Position numbers and translations under genes: made by a program | The notes under the pieces: model-generated | The model's input: only the letters and a program-made list of their open reading frames with translations | The model's database searches: none | What the model was told of the DNA's origin: nothing | Source of the DNA: Lithobates sylvaticus | Taxonomy: Eukaryota > Chordata > Amphibia > Anura > Ranidae | Assembly: GCA_028564925.1 (NCBI GenBank) | Contig: CM053034.1 | Span: forward strand, 154,049,356 to 154,113,355 | DNA length: 64,000 nucleotides | Direction: 5' to 3' | Shown here: piece after piece, positions 24,432-35,944 of the stretch | How positions within the stretch are numbered: the stretch's first letter is position 1 | Layout of the letters: each line of letters opens with the position of its first letter

Positions 24432-24872
24432 TAAAGTGATTGTAAAGGTTTGTTTAAAAAAAAAAAAATAACAAACATGTTATACTTACCTCCTCTGTGC
24501 AAGGGTTTTGCGCAGAGTGGCCCCGTTCCTCCTTTTCTGGGGTCCCCCCGGCGGCGCTCCTGGCTCCTCCCCTTCTCGAGTGGAAAACAGCTCTCCGAGG
24601 GGGCACTCATGTGGGCGCGCTCCCGAGTCCTGCTGCTGCGTCCATTGACACAGACAGTAGGACTCGGCCCTGCCCCCCCACTCCTGTGTTGCTGGATTTG
24701 ATTGACAGCAGCAGAAGCCAATGGCTCCTGCTGCTATCAAGCTATCCAATGAGGACCCAAGACAGCGGCTGGAGCTGCTGTGCACGTCGCTGGAACGATT
24801 GGCTCAGGTAAGAAAAAGGGGGTTCTGAGGGGGAGCTGCAGGACAAAAGGTGAGGGTTTACAACTCCTTTAA
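24432..24872. mobile_element. Ranid GC-rich 'ttaaagtg..ttgtaaa' repeat
   Basis: The ends 'ttaaagtgattgtaaag' and 'gtttacaactcctttaa' are inverted. The GC-rich core (cggcggcgctcctggctcc) resembles a repeat I recall as very common in ranid genomic DNA. Open frames inside it are not genes. Related ends occur at 25.87-26.07 and 37.68 kb. Confidence 0.7.
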
Positions 24873-25235
24873 GGCTGTGTTCACACTGATGCAATGCAGG
24901 AACCACTGCGATTCCTGTGCGGGTTCCCACATCGCACCTGACTCACAGGCTGTTCACACTGCTTTCTGCGAACTGCTGGGGATGTCAATGTAAAGTTAAT
25001 TGACACCCACAGATCGGTTCGCAGAACGCAGTGCGAACTGTGAAATCGGACAAGAAATGGATCGCATGGGTCTGAACACCCATCCGATTCCAATGTGGAC
25101 AAAAAAAAGGGTTCTGCACTATTTTGGTCCGAATACGTGGCAATTTTGCATCGAAAAGACATCACTTGTGATATGCACAGCAATGCGGTGCGAATCACAT
25201 GCGATATCTGGCATTGCATTCGTTTAAACCCAGCC
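24873..25235. mobile_element. 'ttcacactgatgcaatgc' MITE
   Basis: The left end 'ggctgtgttcacactgatgc' pairs imperfectly with the right end 'gcattcgtttaaacccagcc'. It lies directly between two other hairpin elements with little sequence between them. Confidence 0.6.
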
Positions 25236-25666
25236 TAAAGCCCCATACACACGCGCGGATTATCCGAGGACCAGGTCCGTCAGACCATGTCCATCGTACT
25301 TTGTCTGATGTTGGTTTTGCGTACACACGGTCGGACAAAGTTGTCGGAAAATCCGATCATTCTGAACGTGGTGACGTTTGTTGCCTACGACGGGACTACG
25401 TAGAGGCTAGTAGCCAATAGCTTTGGTCTTGTAATGTGATCTGAGCATGCGTAGCACTTTGTCCGTCGGAATTCGCTACACACGATCGGATTTGGTGTGA
25501 TCGGACTTTGTTGTCAAAAAATCTATCCAGCAGGAGATAGGACTTTGTCCGTCAGACAATCCGATGGAAACTGTCCGATGGTGCCTACACACGGTCGGAT
25601 TTTCCGACAACATTGTCCGATAGGACAGAAACCATCGGAAAATCCTACCGTGTGTATGGGGCTTAA
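25236..25666. mobile_element. 'agccccatacacac' hairpin MITE, about 430 bp
   Basis: The ends 'taaagccccatacacacg' and 'cgtgtgtatggggctta' are inverted, and internal 'gtcggacaaagttgtcgg / ccgacaacattgtccgat' words are complementary. Non-coding. The flanking bases hint at a short TTA/TAA target preference. Confidence 0.75.
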
Positions 25667-25872
25667 GACATAATTAGACAGTTTGATTATGTACATTTAT
25701 CCCATCTCCAATCTACTAAAATACCTTACTGGGCATGTTTTAATTATATTCTATAGTCTCTAATTACCTGTTGTTGATTGCTCAGACAACTGTTGTTATA
25801 CATGTTAAAGTGTGTAAGTGGGCTCCGGCGCTGTGATTGGCTGGAGCCGTGAGGACCTCACTCCCGGTAACG

Positions 25873-26070
25873 GCATACTAGCTGAAGTAACGGCACGGAC
25901 GTGCCATTGCTTCAGTGCGCATGTGCCGATGACATCGGCACATGCTGATACAGGGGATATCTCCTAAACTGTGCAGGTTTAGGAGATATCCGGGGTAGCT
26001 ACAGGTAAGCCTTATTATAGACTTACCTGTAGTCAAAAGGGGTTGTAAAGGGTTTACAACCACTTTAAAG
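25873..26070. repeat. Ranid 'aggagatat' repeat
   Basis: An internal palindrome around 'gatatctcctaaactgtgca..gtttaggagatatc', ending 'gttgtaaagggtttacaacc' and 'actttaa'. It is the same family as the insertion at 37.68 kb in the opposite orientation. Confidence 0.65.
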
Positions 26071-26399
26071 GAGCCATAAATAAACCACTCTGATCTGATT
26101 AGATCTTAAGTACCAGAAGGGTGAACTTTGCTATGATGTAAAGTGTTGGGCTGGCTTATCTCTAGTCAGCTGATAAAGAACAAGAGAGGACATGCTGAAA
26201 GTTTGCAAACTATCTTTTTACTTGTGAAGTACTTTCTTACAGGTTTTATCATGATATGTCATGTCAGGGTACACCAGTGTCACTTCTAAAGCCAACAATA
26301 GAATTGCTTGACCCATCAACACATCCCCCCACTAAGTTTTTGCGTTCTCCTGGAGGGGGGTGCAGGAAGCTGTCCCCACCAGGAGAACACAGTGATTAC

Positions 26400-26800
26400 T
26401 TTACTGCTAGCGGCTATAATACCCACTAGCAATAATTGCATAAAAATCTGACAGGCTGGTTGTACCCAAATGGATCAATCACTTTGGGTACATTCAGCCT
26501 GCCCATAGATGGTTGGAATCTTGGCTGGTCCCTGCTGAACCGACTAATATTCGTACCGTCTATGGCTAGCTTAAAGCGTGGCCATAGATGGTTAGAATCT
26601 CAACCGGTTCAGCAGGTACCAGCTGAGATTCAAACCATCTATGGGCAGGCTGAATGTACTCAAGTCAATCTATCAATCGACATTGGGTACAATCAGCCTT
26701 TTGGATTTTTACATGCGATTATTGCCAACAGCTATAGCCACTAGCAATAATCACTGTATTCTCCCAGCAGGGATGGCAACCCGTGCCCCCCCCCCCCACT
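26400..26800. repeat. 'ccatagatgg' inverted repeats, two overlapping units
   Basis: Repeated and inverted words 'gcctgcccatagatggttgg', 'ggccatagatggttagaatc' and 'cattcagcctgcccat' are related to the element at 17.92-18.15 kb. At least two partial units are joined head to tail or inverted. A C-run lies at 26788-26799. Confidence 0.6.
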
Positions 26801-26935
26801 GGGAGAACACAATAGATCTACAGGAGGCAAATCCAGCGATTTCCTTTCCAGCAACCCGTGGTTGCAGGAAAGATAAAGACACCATCTATGACCTGCCTAA
26901 TGTAAAGAATTGCTATTCATGTGTGATCAACTTTA

Positions 26936-27906
26936 AGGCCCCTTTCACACGGACGGACCGTCTATCCGTTTTTCTTCCATCCGTCGACGGACGACAATGC
27001 ATTCCTATGGGCAGACGGATGAACATCCGTCACCATCAGTTAACATCCGCTTCCATTTTTATCCGTTTTTTTTTAAACGTACAAGGCTACGTTCAGATCC
27101 GTCAAAACGGATATTAACTGACGTTGACGGACATCGTCCGTTAACGTCCGATCCGTTAAGATCCGTTAAGATCCGTTTTGTGTTTATCTGTGAACTCAAC
27201 CTCTTAAAGGCACAGGCACACATATAAACGGAACAAAACGTATACAAAAACGGATGAAAAGACGGACGTAAACGTGTGCATTTACGGATGTAAGCGGACA
27301 AAAAACGGATGAAAACGGACATTAACGGAACGGATGACGGATGAAAACGGATGAGACAACGGATAAGAACTGATACGTTTTTGACGTGCCTAAACTGACT
27401 GCGTCCGTGTGAAAGGGGCCTAAGGCCCCTTTCACACGGACGGACCGTCTATCCGTTTTTCTTCCATCCGTCGACGGACGACAATGCATTCCTATGGGCA
27501 GACGGATGAACATCCGTCACCATCAGTTAACCTCCGCTTCCGTTTTTATCCGTTTTTTTAAACGTACAAGGCTACGTTCAGATCCGTCAAAACGGATATT
27601 AACTGACGTTGACGGACATCGTCCGTCAACGTCCGATCCGTTAAGATCCGTTAACATCCGTTTTGTGTTTATCTGTGAACTCAACCTCTTAAAGGCACAG
27701 GCACACATATAAACGGAACAAAACGGATGAAAAAACGGATGAAAAAACGGACGTAAACGTGTGCATTTACGGATGTAAGCGGACAAAAAACGGATGAAAA
27801 CGGACATTAACGGAACGGATGACGGATGAAAACGGATGAGACAACGGATAAGAACTGATACGTTTTTGACGTGCCTAAACTGACTGCGTCCGTGTGAAAG
27901 GGGCCT
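26936..27906. mobile_element. Two head-to-tail MITE copies, about 485 bp each
   Basis: Copy 1 runs 26936-27421 and copy 2 27423-27906. Each starts 'aggcccctttcacacggac' and ends 'gtccgtgtgaaaggggcct', and the two share a single 'taa' at their junction. The copies are nearly identical over their whole length. The interior is built of 'acggatg / catccgt' words and has no coding content. Confidence 0.9.
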
Positions 27907-27969
27907 AAAGCTGGACATACACCAATAGAATTTCGTTTGAAAATGATTGTTTTTGGAACATTTGCTCTG

Positions 27970-28187
27970 AGGGCCAGTTCACACCAGATACAGTTCCATG
28001 CAGTTCCGTTTTTTCTGCACCAATACAATCAGTTCCGGTCAGTTTCCGCACCAGAAACTGACCAGAAACTGACTGCATGGTGTGAACTAGAGCCATTGGA
28101 ATACATGGAAAACACTGGGCATGCATTTTTAGTGCAGAAAAAAGCGTACGGAACTGAACGGAACTGCGTCTGGTGTGAACTGGCCCT
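27970..28187. mobile_element. 'agggccagttcacacc' MITE, about 218 bp
   Basis: The ends 'agggccagttcacaccaga' and 'tctggtgtgaactggccct' are near-perfect inverted repeats, with further pairs inside (cagtttccg..cagaaactg). Non-coding. Confidence 0.85.
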
Positions 28188-28229
28188 GAATGATAGTGGG
28201 GGTCAAATCAAGGATCGTTTTCAAACATA

Positions 28230-28382
28230 AAGGGAGATTTACTTTGGTGCAGCTATGCATGGTATCAGCTTCTAACTTTACGTTGTTCAAGTAAGCTTTG
28301 AGAATAAAACCTGAAATCTGATTGGTTTCTTTGCAGAGCTGCACCAGATTTTGCACTCTCAAGCTTTAGTAAATCCCCACCT
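28230..28382. mobile_element. 'tttactaaa' hairpin MITE, diverged copy
   Basis: 'gggagatttactttggtgca' pairs with 'agctttagtaaatccccacc'. The interior 'atcagcttctaact..aatctgattggtttc' is typical of the family. Confidence 0.7.
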
Positions 28383-28482
28383 TAGTGATGAGAAAATTTG
28401 AAGGAACGGGATGGAATGTTTTTAGTTTCTTATCTGAGCGAACAACCATGAATGTGGTCTCCGTTTGTGAAAAATCGTACAC

Positions 28483-28665
28483 AATGGGGTTTATTTATTA
28501 AAGCTGTAGGGTGCAAAATCAGGCTCACTTCTGCACAGAAACCAATCAGCTTCTAACTCCAGCTTGTTCAATTAAGCTTTGGCAATAAAACCTGGAAGCT
28601 GATTGGTTTCTATGCAGAAGTCAGCCTGATTTTGCACTTTCCAGCTTTAGTAAATAAACCCCATT
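28483..28665. mobile_element. 'ggggtttattta' hairpin MITE
   Basis: 'aatggggtttatttattaaa' pairs with 'ttagtaaataaaccccatt'. The interior 'accaatcagcttctaact..agctgattggtttc' pairs as well, so nearly the whole element can fold on itself. Confidence 0.8.
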
Positions 28666-29843
28666 GCAATGCTCACTAAAGAAATCCGGTTAATATATCT
28701 GGGATTCCGTTTAAGTAGCAGGTCTGAATGAAATTTGAAGGGCCTTTGAATGAAATGAGTTAACTCAATGATAGGAAGATCGAATGCACTGACAAACAAT
28801 TTTTCTGAATTTTGAAAGAAAGTAAAGTGAAAAAATGTTATTGCTGAAAGTGCAAAAATGCTCTGAATTAACTGTATAATTATATAACGAAAAATCAGCC
28901 TGATATTTAATTCTTAAACCAGTCACGGGTTTTATATTCTTAAAAAAACAAGAACTCTAGGATGACATCTGATGTCTAATTAATTTACATCAGTTTGTTT
29001 ATGTACTTTGATTATAATGTGATTCATTTATTATAAACATAATTGCAGCATGCTGATAAATTCTCTCTGGTATAGATGCCTATGGAGCGCTCGCCTGCAG
29101 TTTGTAGTAATGTCTATGCTGTTTCTGGACAGTAGGGGAGGCCAGAATCCAGCATAAGAGTGGGTGTTCCCCCCTCCCCCTGACCTTTCCACAGCCCCCC
29201 CTTCTTCCCCCCCCCAGGTTCTCAGTTTTGCTGCCCCAGGTGTGGGGGTCGTTTTCTTCCAGTTGCAAGAAGGGAGCTGGGCACAGGAGCTGGCAACTGA
29301 CAGCTTTCAGCAGGTAACCATAAAAAAAATAAAATAGGAGGGGTACAACCAATCAGAACGTCTTTATTGATCAGCGTGTTATTTATACAGCTCCAAAGTA
29401 AAATTATATTTATTCAAATGTTACTGCAGACTGTTCCCTAATCCTTAGCACTGGGGCAGTCCTCTGCAGGTAACAAGGAAAGGGTTAATAACCTATTAAG
29501 GGTTACTGGGACGAGCTGCAGTTTACAAAGGGTTGACATTTGATGCATGAAATACATTGAAGTTGAAGGGGTGGATTATCTGCCGCAAAACCGCAAAGGG
29601 CGATCAATATGTGCATGCGATGCACTTGAGATATAGGGGTTCAACTTGCTAAGGGTTAACAATCTATGCATGAAATGCTATAAATTAAAGGCAACTACGA
29701 TGCAAAGGTTAATCTATCTATGTATTAAATATTATTATAGGACAGGGTTAATCTTCCTGCAGTGATAATACAAAGGATTATCGATGTATGAAACACTGTG
29801 ATACGAAATGGTTAAATTACCCGCATCGGATTATCTCGCAATT

Positions 29844-30011
29844 TGGGGGATTTACTAAAACTGGAGAACTCAGAATATGGTGCAGCTCTGCCTGGTAGCC
29901 AATCAGCTTCTAACTTCAACGTGTTCAATTAAGATTTTACAATAAAAACTGGAAGCTGATTGGTTTCTATGTAGAGCTGCACCAGATTTTGCACCCTCCA
30001 GTTTTAGTAAA
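29844..30011. mobile_element. 'tttactaaa' hairpin MITE
   Basis: 'tggtagccaatcagcttct' and 'agaagctgattgg' type words and ends 'gggggatttactaaaactgg' / 'ccagttttagtaaat' mark another family copy. The right end is shortened. Confidence 0.75.
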
Positions 30012-30292
30012 TGTGTGACGTTCCCTCAATGTACACTGAAGCCTTTAAAAACAAATGCAGCACATGTTTAATATGTTCCCTTCCTTGCACGGCATGCATT
30101 TTAACGTGATTTCATGCATTTTAATGTATGTGTGTGGTTTGTAGGCTGAAGTGGCATCTTTCTGTGCTTTTTCACATTCTACATGTGCTGTTGACAATCA
30201 TTAATTTCATACATTTTCATGCACTGCCATTGCCAACAATAGACCCTATAAAAAGCTTTGATGCATCAAAAAGATTGAGAACGCACCGCGCA

Positions 30293-30572
30293 ATGGGGGT
30301 TATTTACTAAAGGCAAATGCACTTTGCACTACAAGTGCAAAGTGCACTTGAAATTGCACTTGGTCGCTGTAGATCTGAGGGGAAGATCTGAAATGAGGGG
30401 AAGCTCTGCTGATTTTATCATCCAATCATGTGCAAGCTAAAATGCTGTTTTTAATTTTACTTGCATGTCCCTTTCGGATCTACAGCGACTGCACTTCCAA
30501 GTGCAATTTCAGTGCAATTTTCAAGCGCACTGCAGTGCAAAGTGGATTTGCCTTTAGTGAATAACCCCCAAT
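30293..30572. mobile_element. 'gggggttatttacta' hairpin MITE, about 280 bp
   Basis: 'tgggggttatttactaaagg' pairs with 'cctttagtgaataaccccca'. Internal 'cagtgcaaagtgg' and 'gtcgctgtagatctg' words are complementary across the centre (cagatctacagcgac-like partner near 30480). Confidence 0.8.
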
Positions 30573-30869
30573 GTGAACTGTAATCATTTAATGACTAACC
30601 TGTGTATACGTGCTGATGTGCATTAAAAAAAACATGTGCGTTAAAATGTATAGGTTTAAATTTGGCCCTAAAACCCGCAATAATTAAGCAAAATGCCACT
30701 TAAGGATAGGCTCATGCTTAAGCGTCAGCTTCTTCTTCAAGCATTTTTTAAGCTTTTTTATTCTGCATGTTTTTTTGCGCGTTTTCTGGTGTAAATATTT
30801 TTGTTGTTCCAGTGAAAAAAGGGCTACTAGAAGGAGGAGAATTAGTGTTAAGTGTGACTATATAAATCC

Positions 30870-30942
30870 TGTATAATAATATTAATAATAATAATATTAA
30901 TAATAATAATATTAATAATAATAATAATATTAATAATAAAAA
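30870..30942. repeat. (AAT)n microsatellite
   Basis: Interrupted aat/taa trinucleotides with 'attaataataata' phase changes. Confidence 0.9.
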
Positions 30943-32090
30943 TGTAGATTGAGTTCCATCCAGGATAAGAGTATCTTCAAGAGAAAGGAAAATGAATATT
31001 ACTTCAATCTTACCTTATATATCCTTGCTTTAATATAGAGGTTAGTTTGTTAATATGCTTAACTATGTGTTTATATCGGATGAATCATTTTTTTTCTACT
31101 GTAACACACATACACTGTAACTGTAAACTGTATTGGCTTTCACACAAACACGTAGCCAGATTGTGTAATGATGATATTTAAGGAAAATGTGATGTAATAA
31201 TTATAATTGGCACTCGCTTTGTGAAAGTAGTTAGAATTTTTTTTTGTAGAAGCTTCCGAAATGTCTGAATAAAATGTTTTTTTAAGTATTTTGCATTCAA
31301 ATGGTTGCAGTGCTTTGATGCTGAATCTGCTTTTTCTATAGTCGGCGCAGTTTCTGTATGCTAGTCTTTGGTCAGCGGTGCTTTCCAGATTTGTGATGGG
31401 GTATTAGTGCTTTACAGGGCTTTCTGAAGATTATCACCCCTCAGTTATGAAATACCTTTTGTCTTTCCTAAATACTCTAAGGGACACAATTGTAATTAGA
31501 TGACTCTGGGATCAGTTGGATGTGGCCGTAATATGCTATCTGGTTGGTCAATGTCTATTACTTTCCAGGTGGAAAACAATTCTCACCCAATCAGGAGTTG
31601 ACAGGTCATGTGACCATATGGCTAGCTGCTATTTTCAATTCTCTCAACATAGTAGAGACGGGTCAAGTTACGGTGTGATAATCTGGTTAATGCCCTATGG
31701 GATGCACTGCCTTAGGTTTCACTGCATAGCTATGTGTCACTGTGTGCATGTACATAGAATAATGAATATTTATGGGTTTCTTTTTTATATGCATGGCTGT
31801 GGTTATATTCTAGACATTTTGGATTTATTTCAAATTAGTATTTGTGTAGTGGCTCTAGGTTGGCTTGATGGTGCCTGGGCCCCTGCAGGAAAATGATCCT
31901 CACAATACTTGTCCAAGGCAGAAAATATGAGGGAGCCATGATCTGTCAAAATGTTAAATGTGGTGGGTGGCGATTTCCTAATCTCCCCCCACTCAGTTCA
32001 TTGCATAGATTTCTATGCAATGCATGCTGCTACTGAATGCTACCTGCTGATCTGTGCCACAAGCCAATGAAAAGTTTGCATTGAGTAGTA
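30943..32090. other. Intergenic sequence, no gene seen
   Basis: AT-rich unique-looking DNA. A 126-residue open frame on the plus strand (31516-31896) has no recognisable domain or splice context. Confidence 0.5.
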
Positions 32091-32097
32091 GAGCAGC

Positions 32098-32350
32098 CTT
32101 TCTCAACTAGGGTTCCATGGAGCCCTAGGGTTCCTATAGAGCAGGGATATGCAATTAGCGGACCTCCAGCTGTTGCAGAACTACAAGTCCCAAGACACTT
32201 GACAGCCACAAGCATGACACCCAGAGGCATGGTGGGACTTGTAGTTTAGCAACAGCTAAAGGTCCGCTAATTGCATATCCCTGCTATAGAGGTTGCTAGG
32301 TGTTCCTTGAGGAATGTGCAATTTCTTGCTCTCAGATAAGTCTGTGGGTA
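32098..32350. repeat. 'accctagggttcc' dispersed repeat, split by a MITE
   Basis: The left part (cctttctcaactagggttcc ... agccctagggttcc) continues after the insertion (gaggttgctaggtgttcctt). It belongs to the same family as 4.58-5.33 kb. Confidence 0.7.
32142..32283. mobile_element. hAT-type MITE, 142 bp, with 8-bp target duplication
   Basis: It starts 'cagggatatgcaattagcgg' and ends in the complement 'ccgctaattgcatatccctg'. The 8 bases 'ctatagag' occur directly on both sides (32134-32141 and 32284-32291). An 8-bp duplication and CAGGG ends are the known signature of the hAT superfamily. The core carries the self-complementary 'actacaagtccca..ggacttgtagt'. Non-coding, so movement would need a transposase in trans. 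Confidence 0.9.
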
Positions 32351-32679
32351 GGTGCAACATGATGTGGCGAGCAAAAAACACATGTCCAAGTAAGTCCAAG
32401 TGCGGTAACAGGAATATATTGTAACAGAAGTCCAGCAATACACAGCAGACACAGTGGGAAGGCTACCTGTCCAGAAACACTCACGAGTTGCACATTCAAT
32501 ATTCAGAGGTGCCTATAGTTTTTGTCTCCAGGGGTGGAATGCAGCCTGACCAGTCTGTACCCGAATGGGGAGGCTTCCAGGAAGGATGGCTTGTCCCTGC
32601 ACTTTACCTACTCCTCTGGAACCTTTCCCTGATGCTAAGCACTGTCCCTGACAGATGCATATCCTGTCCATACACTAAA

Positions 32680-34995
32680 AAAAGAGGTAGTGGCGCGCAA
32701 AGATAAAACTAAATATTTAAAAGACAAGACGGTAAAATAGACATAGAAAGCTCCAGGTGGATAATATGAATAAGATAAAACAATATAAACCAGCAATAAT
32801 GCATATAATGGTGTGATAAAACCAGAGTATGTGGTAAAAAACAATCCTTGTTAAAAATGCATCATAAAAAACGCATGGTGCGACTGGATAAAATAATAGT
32901 GCATATAGGTGTATAAAAAGTCGGTGATGTGGTAAAAGAAAGGTGAAATCTTCCTGCACAACGTATGGTGTGTGTCCAATAAATAGTGAGAGGGGAGTGA
33001 TCCAAGGTAAATGAATATATCAGAGGAATGGTACACAGACTAAAGTGGTGTGAAGTGCAGCAAGGTAAAAAAGGCCTGGCAAAGCTAAAATGCCAAATGA
33101 AGAAAATAAAACGGTCCGTGCCAAATGGCAACTTAAAGTGAAACTGCAAATACTACAGAAGGTGAATAGCGATTAAAGAAAAATCGCATAGTGAAAACGT
33201 CCAAAATAAAGGAAGTCCATATATATCGTGGGTGAATCTGGGTATCTTCTATCCGATAAACGGGCAGAAATATCTGTGCTGAGGTGTCCAATAGTGATGG
33301 GTAATGGGGGTATAAATCCTGTGCGGTGCTCCGTGCAATCCTAAAAGGGGATAAGGGTGGCCCCTTACCTTACAGCTGTAAGGTTACAGCAGTATAATGT
33401 GGGTCTTAGGTGACCGTCCTCTCGGGGGTGTCCTTCTGGGTTTTCAAATGGTGATCCTGGGTAGTCTCTGTCTGTATGTTCAGTGTGGGGCCCTTCAGCT
33501 TACAGCTGTAAGGTTACAGCAGTATAATGTGGGTCTTAGGTGACCGTCCTCTCGGGGGTGTCCTCCTGGGTTTTCAAATGGTGATCCTGGGTAGTCTCTG
33601 TCTGTATGTTCAGTGTGGGGCCCTTCAGCTTGTTCAAGCAGGGGATATGGCAGGGGGTGGGGGGTTGGTTTTCACCTCAGTGGTACATGAAATTAAAATT
33701 GCCTCATAGTGTAGTATGCAAAGTGATAAAAAGATGTTTATTGCATTTCAAACAGTATACAGATAAAAGAATGGGTACTCACATTTGGGTAGTGAGTACA
33801 AAAGCAGGGTATAAACGAGCGTTCGAGCTCGGTGGCGTCACTTCCGGTAGAATCACGTGTCCCGACGCGTGTTCGTCACAAGGTCACGTGACTTCATCAG
33901 GGGTGAAGTCACGTGACCTTGTGACGAACACGCGTCGGGACACGTGATTCTACCGGAAGTGACGCCACCGAGCTCGAACGCTCGTTTATACCCTGCTTTT
34001 GTACTCACTACCCAAATGTGAGTACCCATTCTTTTATCTGTATACTGTTTGAAATGCAATAAACATCTTTTTATCACTTTGCATACTACACTATGAGGCA
34101 ATTTTAATTTCATGTACCACTGAGGTGAAAACCAACCCCCCACCCCCTGCCATATCCCCTGCTTGAACAAGCTGAAGGGCCCCACACTGAACATACAGAC
34201 AGAGACTACCCAGGATCACCATTTGAAAACCCAGGAGGACACCCCCGAGAGGACGGTCACCTAAGACCCACATTATACTGCTGTAACCTTACAGCTGTAA
34301 GGTAAGGGGCCACCCTTATCCCCTTTTAGGATTGCACGGAGCACCGCACAGGATTTATACCCCCATTACCCATCACTATTGGACACCTCAGCACAGATAT
34401 TTCTGCCCGTTTATCGGATAGAAGATACCCAGATTCACCCACGATATATATGGACTTCCTTTATTTTGGACGTTTTCACTATGCGATTTTTCTTTAATCG
34501 CTATTCACCTTCTGTAGTATTTGCAGTTTCACTTTAAGTTGCCATTTGGCACGGACCGTTTTATTTTCTTCATTTGGCATTTTAGCTTTGCCAGGCCTTT
34601 TTTACCTTGCTGCACTTCACACCACTTTAGTCTGTGTACCATTCCTCTGATATATTCATTTACCTTGGATCACTCCCCTCTCACTATTTATTGGACACAC
34701 ACCATACGTTGTGCAGGAAGATTTCACCTTTCTTTTACCACATCACCGACTTTTTATACACCTATATGCACTATTATTTTATCCAGTCGCACCATGCGTT
34801 TTTTATGATGCATTTTTAACAAGGATTGTTTTTTACCACATACTCTGGTTTTATCACACCATTATATGCATTATTGCTGGTTTATATTGTTTTATCTTAT
34901 TCATATTATCCACCTGGAGCTTTCTATGTCTATTTTACCGTCTTGTCTTTTAAATATTTAGTTTTATCTTTGCGCGCCACTACCTCTTTTTTTTA
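32680..34995. repeat. Giant palindrome, arms about 1.1-1.2 kb
   Basis: The left arm (about 32680-33900) and right arm (33901-34995) are almost identical reverse complements: 'tagtggcgcgcaaagataaa' at 32688 pairs with its complement ending at 34983, and long stretches match without visible change. The centre is 'cacgtgacttcatcagggg' against 'tgaagtcacgtg' with essentially no spacer. The arms differ by one 130-bp duplication in the left arm. Matching open frames on the two strands are mirror images, not genes. Confidence 0.95.
33370..33629. repeat. 130-bp tandem duplication inside the left palindrome arm
   Basis: 33370-33499 and 33500-33629 are copies starting 'ttacagctgtaaggttacag' that differ by about one base (cttctggg / cctcctggg type change). 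The right arm has one copy only, and it matches the second left copy, so the duplication came after the palindrome formed. Confidence 0.92.
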
Positions 34996-35099
34996 CTTTT
35001 ACTTGGGTTCAGACATTTCCTATTAAGTGTGCGCAGCATTCCTTTAGTCATTGTTCGTTGTGCTGGCGCAGGATTAACCCTTTAAACTTTTTACCTGTC

Positions 35100-35940
35100 C
35101 ATACACTGCCACTCGCAAAAATGCGCACTCAAACCCATGAGCCAGGGTCCTAAATAGAGTCTGCCTGACCCAAGATGGCCACCAAAGTCACATGGGCTGC
35201 TAGCATCCAATTGGGTAGCTGCCTCCCTGTGATTGAGGAAACCATAGAGGAACTCAGTTCCTCTCAACTTCCAACCCCATCTGCATTGTGGCTGCAGATG
35301 TGTGCCACCTGCAGTAGAGAATATAGACTACAGCTGCCTACAAATCCACTAAAAACAATGATCTTTTGAGCTGTCTGTATGAGGGGGATTTTTCCCAATG
35401 ACTATAAATGTAAGGAGCCCTCTTCCATCTGACCATCACACCAATGTACTGTGAGCTGTAGATACAGTCATTATTAGCAGGGTTCAAGCCTGCAAACGCC
35501 TGAAAAACAGGTAGAAACATGCAAAAAATACCCTCCACAATTGCCTGAAAATACGCTCGCTGAAGTGTGAATAAAGTTGAATTCCGGGTATGGATTTTAA
35601 TTTTTTTTTGCATAGTTACATTGGCTTAGCTTGGACAAATGTAAGTATACTTATTCTATACCTGACTGATCCATGTGGAAGCGGACAATCACTGTTGTAG
35701 CTACCGCTACTACAATAATCCTTGCTGTCTTCTGGATGCCATGCCAAGTGGCTGCCATTCTACATGGTAATCTCAGGAGATCACCTGCACTACACAGGAG
35801 CCATTCATAGAACACCTTGCATTTTTCTCAATGATCAATCAAGTGTTGTCTGATTGTATAAGGCGGAGATCGGGATGTCACCACCCCTTCTTCACATCTT
35901 GCCCAATCAGGGAATGCTTTGCACTAACTGTAAAGCACAT
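35100..35940. other. Intergenic sequence with a repeat fragment
   Basis: It contains a piece of the 'agctgtctgta' dispersed repeat near 35356-35445. The rest is unique-looking and no exon was found. Confidence 0.5.
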
Positions 35941-35944
35941 GGTT

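Noticed and set aside
24450-24811. GC-rich frames on both strands, possible CpG-island first exon
   Set aside because: The sequence lies wholly inside a common ranid repeat with inverted ends, so it is unlikely to be a gene promoter or exon.
26997-27918. Arg/Ser-rich frames in the paired MITE
   Set aside because: They are translations of 'acggat / atccgt' words of the mobile element.
32862-34808. Pairs of identical proteins on opposite strands around 33.9 kb
   Set aside because: They are mirror translations of the palindrome arms. No start context, splice sites or domain; both copies change together with the repeat.
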